Assembly: GCA_001247695.2 (NCBI GenBank)
Contig: LGRX02028957.1
Location: forward strand, 1-21,203
DNA: 21,203 bases
Source: Cymbomonas tetramitiformis
Lineage: Eukaryota; Chlorophyta; Pyramimonadophyceae; Pyramimonadales; Pyramimonadaceae
Direction of reading: 5' to 3'
Position numbers and translations under genes: made by a program. The notes beneath the pieces were generated by a model. The model did not search any database. It saw only the letters and a program-made list of their open reading frames with translations, and had not been told where the DNA came from. Position 1 is the stretch's first letter. The number at the start of each line of letters is the position of its first letter. Below, piece after piece: positions 18,283 through 21,203 of the stretch.

Positions 18283-18324
18283 TTGGGGCTAACCCCGCTC
18301 AGCTTGGGTTAAAATCCCAACAGT
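18283..18324 (+). repeat. 42-bp direct repeat, copy 2
   Basis: Second copy of 17989-18030, 294 bases downstream, with a few changes, including inside the 7-base loop (TTGAATT versus TTAAAAT) while the CCC/GGG stem is kept. A G10 run follows at 18331-18340. Confidence 0.85.
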
Positions 18325-18345
18325 TCCTGAGGGGGGGGGGATAGC

Positions 18346-18390
18346 CGGAACCGACGGCAACCGTACGGGGTGACATCGCCGTCGGTTCCG
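18346..18390. other. Perfect 13-bp hairpin with palindromic loop
   Basis: CGGAACCGACGGC (18346-18358) pairs with GCCGTCGGTTCCG (18378-18390). The loop contains the palindrome CCGTACGG. It lies directly downstream of repeat copy 2 and the G10 run. Confidence 0.9.
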
Positions 18391-18430
18391 TAGGCAACAT
18401 ACGTAGAGATGCCCGAGTGAAGCACTTAGT

Positions 18431-18448
18431 AAATAAATAAATAAATAA
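18431..18448 (+). repeat. (AAAT)n microsatellite
   Basis: Four and a half AAAT units. An A-rich simple tail after a repeat can mark the 3' end of a retroposed sequence, but no other sign is seen. Confidence 0.9.
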
Positions 18449-18553
18449 GCACCTGCATAACGTGTATATTTAGTGTTGCGCTCCCTCTGCGTGTGAGGGA
18501 GGCGCTTGCGAGTGCACATTCATGTCATGTAGCATCCGTTGCACCCTGCTTGC

Positions 18554-19289
18554 TGTTCACTGTAAGGCTTAATAACGGTCGGATCTGTACTAGGGTACAT
18601 CACGAGTCAGTACGAGAGACAGGCGTGTCAGAATGACGAGTGACAGAAACGATGACAGTCACCAACCGGAAATGATGACAGTCACCAGCATGACCGAATG
18701 ACACAGGTGACTGGCAGAATTGACAAAGGTGACCGACAGAAGTGACTGACTCAAATGTGACATTTAGGATTCGATCAGTCGAACATAACTGGAGGGAATC
18801 GAGGAGGACCTCAGTTATACAGTCACATCAGCAGATCTGTGAGTATTCAAATGAGAGACTTGGGAGGTGACAGTCAGAAACATCTAAGTACTTATGACAG
18901 ATCCCAGCTGATTGGTTGTTGCAGTCAGCAATGACTGAACACATGAAGTGGCATGGTAAGGACGAGTTACCTTAAGTAGAGAGCTGTGCAAGCTCTCGGG
19001 GTTGAGTTTAAAATTGTCGTACATTGGCAGCCACCTCTGTGGCTGTTAGGCAACTTGACCAAAGAGTAATTTAAAAGATCCGATTCCAATATTACCCTAT
19101 GGTCCCAGGACCATATTCTCTGCAAGTGTTACTTGCACCCTTGTGAGACTGGTTCAGTCCTCACAACTGAACAACATATAATATGTATCATGCTTACAGC
19201 TATACATCTCCTTGTAGGACTGCTGAACTAGGTTCCCTTCCTACATTGTGTAAGTAGACTTAGAAGCTCTGAGAGAGCACCCCCGAACA
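18554..19289 (+). mobile_element. Candidate 5' long terminal repeat of an LTR retrotransposon
   Basis: The interval starts TGTTC and ends GAACA, a 5-bp inverted terminus in the canonical TG...CA form, and ends two bases before a primer-binding site. Its length of 736 bp is ordinary for an LTR. The first third holds many GTGACAG/GATGACAGTCACCA words like repeated U3 elements. A CATATAATATG word near 19175 could be a TATA box. The partner 3' LTR would lie beyond the window, so identity of the two copies and target duplication could not be tested. The start is chosen from the terminal inverted repeat and is the less certain end. Confidence 0.55.
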
Positions 19290-19291
19290 AC

Positions 19292-19300
19292 TGGTATCAG
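19292..19300 (+). promoter_or_regulatory. Primer-binding site (initiator Met tRNA type)
   Basis: TGGTATCAG is the complement of the 3' end of plant-type initiator methionine tRNA, the usual primer for reverse transcription in many copia and gypsy elements. The match ends after 9 bases. Its position two bases after the GAACA end is as expected. Confidence 0.65.
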
Positions 19301-19548
19301 CGTGATTGCGACTTTGCGGCTCTCGCTGGCGCTACGTTCTACAACGTCTGTATTCTACGAGACGTAGGAAATCGCGTGTTTTTCTGCGTTCGTGGCAAGC
19401 AATTTTACGTCGTACCGTTAGCGCGCGCTTAATTGCGTGTTTGGCGGAAAACGCGACGTTTTGTATTTCAGTCTGATCTTTGAATCGCTGAGCTCGTCCG
19501 AGATCTTCTTCTTGGCGGGTGAATTTTCAGTAATCGTGGGGATTAGCG
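19301..19548 (+). other. Untranslated leader of the LTR element
   Basis: Lies between the primer-binding site and the first long ATG frame. It holds a GTG-started frame (from 19437) without motif. No other element recognised. Confidence 0.4.
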
Positions 19549-19968
19549 ATGAATTTTTTACCGGGAGTTTTTCTGGAAATCCCTGCGAAGGGGTCTTACT
19601 CGCATCATGCTTCGCGGCTTGCGTCGTATGCCCAGCGTGGTATGATCAGCAGTTCGTTGGCAGTTCATGCGTCGCGCATGGCTCATGCTGCGTTTGCACA
19701 TCATTATGTGGGACAAGCCTTTTTGCCGCCGCAGGACTTGGACAGCATTACGCGGATCCTCTCTTACGAGTGTTCGTGGACTGACATGCACGACTATGAT
19801 TCGCCGCTGTTACCCGCGCTACAACATCATTGTGCATCCGTCGACTGGGCTGCGCGGACTGCTGGTATGACAAATGTGGCGGCGTGTCCTCCAGTACTTG
19901 TCCACGGGCATTGTCTGGTGTGGATGATTGTACTCTCGATCGTACGCCATGCTGTTGCATGCGCATAG
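19549..19968 (+). CDS. Gag-position open frame, part 1, unknown family
   Basis: A 139-codon ATG frame about 250 bases downstream of the primer-binding site, where LTR retrotransposons encode Gag. It is rich in Ala, His, Ser and Tyr, with several aromatic and histidine residues and a hydrophobic end (VWMIVLSIV). No major-homology or zinc-knuckle motif was seen. The next frame overlaps its last 41 bases in the +1 phase and has no ATG of its own at the overlap, so the two may be one gene broken by a small indel. Gag identity rests on position only. The protein could also be unrelated to the element. Confidence 0.45.
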   Translation: MNFLPGVFLEIPAKGSYSHHASRLASYAQRGMISSSLAVHASRMAHAAFAHHYVGQAFLPPQDLDSITRILSYECSWTDMHDYDSPLLPALQHHCASVDWAARTAGMTNVAACPPVLVHGHCLVWMIVLSIVRHAVACA

Positions 19969-20608
19969 CGACATACGGTCGCCGCAAGTAGCAGTTGCTG
20001 GAATGGGTGCGACGATGTATGTGCATCCGCAGCAAGTGTTTACGCCAATGAAAGGTGCGTCGCAACTGCCGCATGCGTGTGTGCATGCGCAACCACCGTG
20101 CGCGGGCGCTCAGGTATTGGGCGTGCCAGCAGCGTGTGCTGATGTATACGACCAGCAGCGAATGGATGAGTTGATGGCTGGATACGCGCGGTGGTTGACC
20201 GCCAAGCGTCGGCGTCAGCAACTTATAGCCAAGCGACGGTGCCAACGGCGGCATCAGCGACAACACGTATCGCCGCTGAGTGATGGCGGTTCTGATGTGT
20301 TGGCATTTCAGTGTTTGTCTTCGCGCGATAACGGGCCATCTGCATCATTGCAGTGCTCGTACTCCTCTGATGCAGCTGTAGATGTGGATCACCGCGGGCA
20401 GTTGCGACAGCAGCAGGCGCTGCCGATCGGTGATAGCAGCTCAGCAGAGGCCGAGCGGCTATTTGCGATATCTCAGCGGTTACGACCGCGAGCTCTCGTT
20501 CAGTTTGAGGGGGGGGAGAAGCGATCGGTGATGATCGACATGTTGATGCATTCACTGATAATCATGCTGATCCACCACCTCCAGAGCCGCCTCCGGTTTC
20601 AGATATAA
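19928..20608 (+). CDS. Gag-position open frame, part 2 (basic, Gln-rich)
   Basis: A 226-codon frame that begins directly after a TGA at 19925-19927. Its first codon is TTG, and the first ATG is at 19949. It includes a strongly basic stretch (ARWLTAKRRRQQLIAKRR, coded near 20185-20240), a Ser/Asp-rich middle and RLFAISQRLRPR near 20456. From the G8 run (20509-20516) onward the composition changes to hydrophobic Met/Leu/Ile, suggesting that the true reading passes to the next frame there. It ends with TAA at 20606-20608, overlapping by one base the ATG at 20608. Confidence 0.5.
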   Translation: MYSRSYAMLLHAHSDIRSPQVAVAGMGATMYVHPQQVFTPMKGASQLPHACVHAQPPCAGAQVLGVPAACADVYDQQRMDELMAGYARWLTAKRRRQQLIAKRRCQRRHQRQHVSPLSDGGSDVLAFQCLSSRDNGPSASLQCSYSSDAAVDVDHRGQLRQQQALPIGDSSSAEAERLFAISQRLRPRALVQFEGGEKRSVMIDMLMHSLIIMLIHHLQSRLRFQI

Positions 20609-21203
20609 TGTGTCGTGGTGAATCGTTGCCGGCTGCACAGTATATATCGTCATTGCATCCGTATCATGATACCACCTTGGATATTGACGATTCAGCATCA
20701 GCTTTGTGCTATCCCGACCCGGATGATTCAGCCGATAACGTCGCAGTTGGTTGCATTTCTGATCATGGTGATGTCCCCGGAATTTTGTCTCCTTCAGTCG
20801 CATCTGTGTGCGATATATCCGAAGTGCATACACTCGCAGAATCGTCACCAACTTCTCATCCAGAATGTTCAGCAGCCGCAGGACTACAAACTCCGTCTTC
20901 AGCATGTATTACAATATCGTCATCAATGCGCGAGCTTGCCCATGGCGATGTTGCCTTGCATAGAGATGGTGCAACTGATGGTAATCATCACATAACCGAC
21001 GGTGCAGATGGTTATTGCACAACCGAATATTGCGCAGCTGCTGCACCAGCATCAGCATCATATGCTCTTCGTGTTTCTGACTTTTCGGTGCGATCGCAAT
21101 CCTTGATCGCAAAGTTCAAACGGCTTCTTGCAATGTCTCAGCGGTTGCGGCAGCGGCGGGCTCGCGTTCATTTTGAGCAGCAGCAATTAATCGTCGGCAG
21201 TGA
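20509..21203 (+). CDS. Open frame, part 3, running off the window
   Basis: From the G8 run to the window end there are 231 codons without a stop. This is the longest fully open stretch here and is partial at the 3' edge. The first ATG in this phase is at 20608, where TAATG links it to the stop of the preceding frame. The start includes a proline-rich patch (DPPPPEPPP), then an acidic, Ser/Asp-rich region. Near the end (codons about 21110-21185) come AKFKRLLAMSQRLRQRR and VHFEQQQ, clearly related to the RLFAISQRLRPR...VQFEGG piece of the previous frame. The repeated motif argues that both frames belong to one protein. No protease, RT or zinc-knuckle motif is reached. Product unknown, probably element-encoded. 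Confidence 0.6.

Noticed and set aside
19748..20266. 172-codon minus-strand frame opposite the Gag-position frames
   Set aside because: It is a shadow of the + strand frames, rich in Arg/His/Gln from reverse-reading Ala/Cys codons; no motif.
20615..20995. 126-codon + frame with Leu/His/Gln-rich product
   Set aside because: It is another phase of the long open frame 20509-21203, which has the better coding-like composition and the shared SQRLR motif.

Overview
The window looks like repeat-rich nuclear DNA of a eukaryote. It has no bacterial-style gene packing. It holds CA/TA microsatellites, dispersed and tandem repeats, inverted-repeat (foldback) structures, TACTAAC/TTTTTCAG splice-like motifs, remains of Ty3/gypsy retrotransposons, and what looks like the 5' end of an LTR retrotransposon with a plant-type initiator-Met-tRNA primer site. 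I cannot name the species. A plant or algal lineage is plausible from the primer site alone, but this is weak evidence. No intact cellular gene was recognised.

Layout. Bases 1-9500 are AT-rich and mostly non-coding: microsatellites, a TGTAACACCCT motif cluster (2.36-2.70 kb), about ten dispersed copies of a 22-bp repeat (2.83-8.71 kb) associated with purine tracts, a 40-bp tandem repeat (3.83 kb), a badly decayed minus-strand integrase-like stretch (7.0-7.67 kb) and a nested ATGTC-type minisatellite (8.93-9.13 kb). From 9.5 to 11.9 kb, two clusters rich in GAAGAC/GTCTTC, each folding back on itself and sharing an identical 20-mer, flank a three-copy tandem repeat with splice-acceptor-like motifs and a hairpin kept in every copy. 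From 11.9 to 13.7 kb there is a diverged direct-repeat pair and otherwise unassigned sequence.

From 13.73 to 15.74 kb lies a large composite inverted repeat with tandem hairpin-bearing units at its centre. It abuts a 5'-truncated Ty3/gypsy pol pseudogene (RT palm end, connection, RNase H) at about 15.78-16.91 kb, broken by one frameshift and one in-frame stop. From 16.9 to 18.5 kb the sequence is non-coding with several perfect hairpins and a 42-bp direct-repeat pair.

From 18.55 kb to the window end I infer an LTR retrotransposon on the + strand: a candidate 736-bp LTR (TGTTC...GAACA), a TGGTATCAG primer-binding site two bases later, a leader, and three successive overlapping reading frames (19549-19968, 19928-20608, 20509-21203). 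The last is open to the window edge. The third frame can be reached by a -1 slip on a G8 run or from an overlapping TAATG stop/start. A basic motif (SQRLR) appears in both the second and the third frame. These frames are the only stretch here that could be recently functional, and I do not recognise the protein family.
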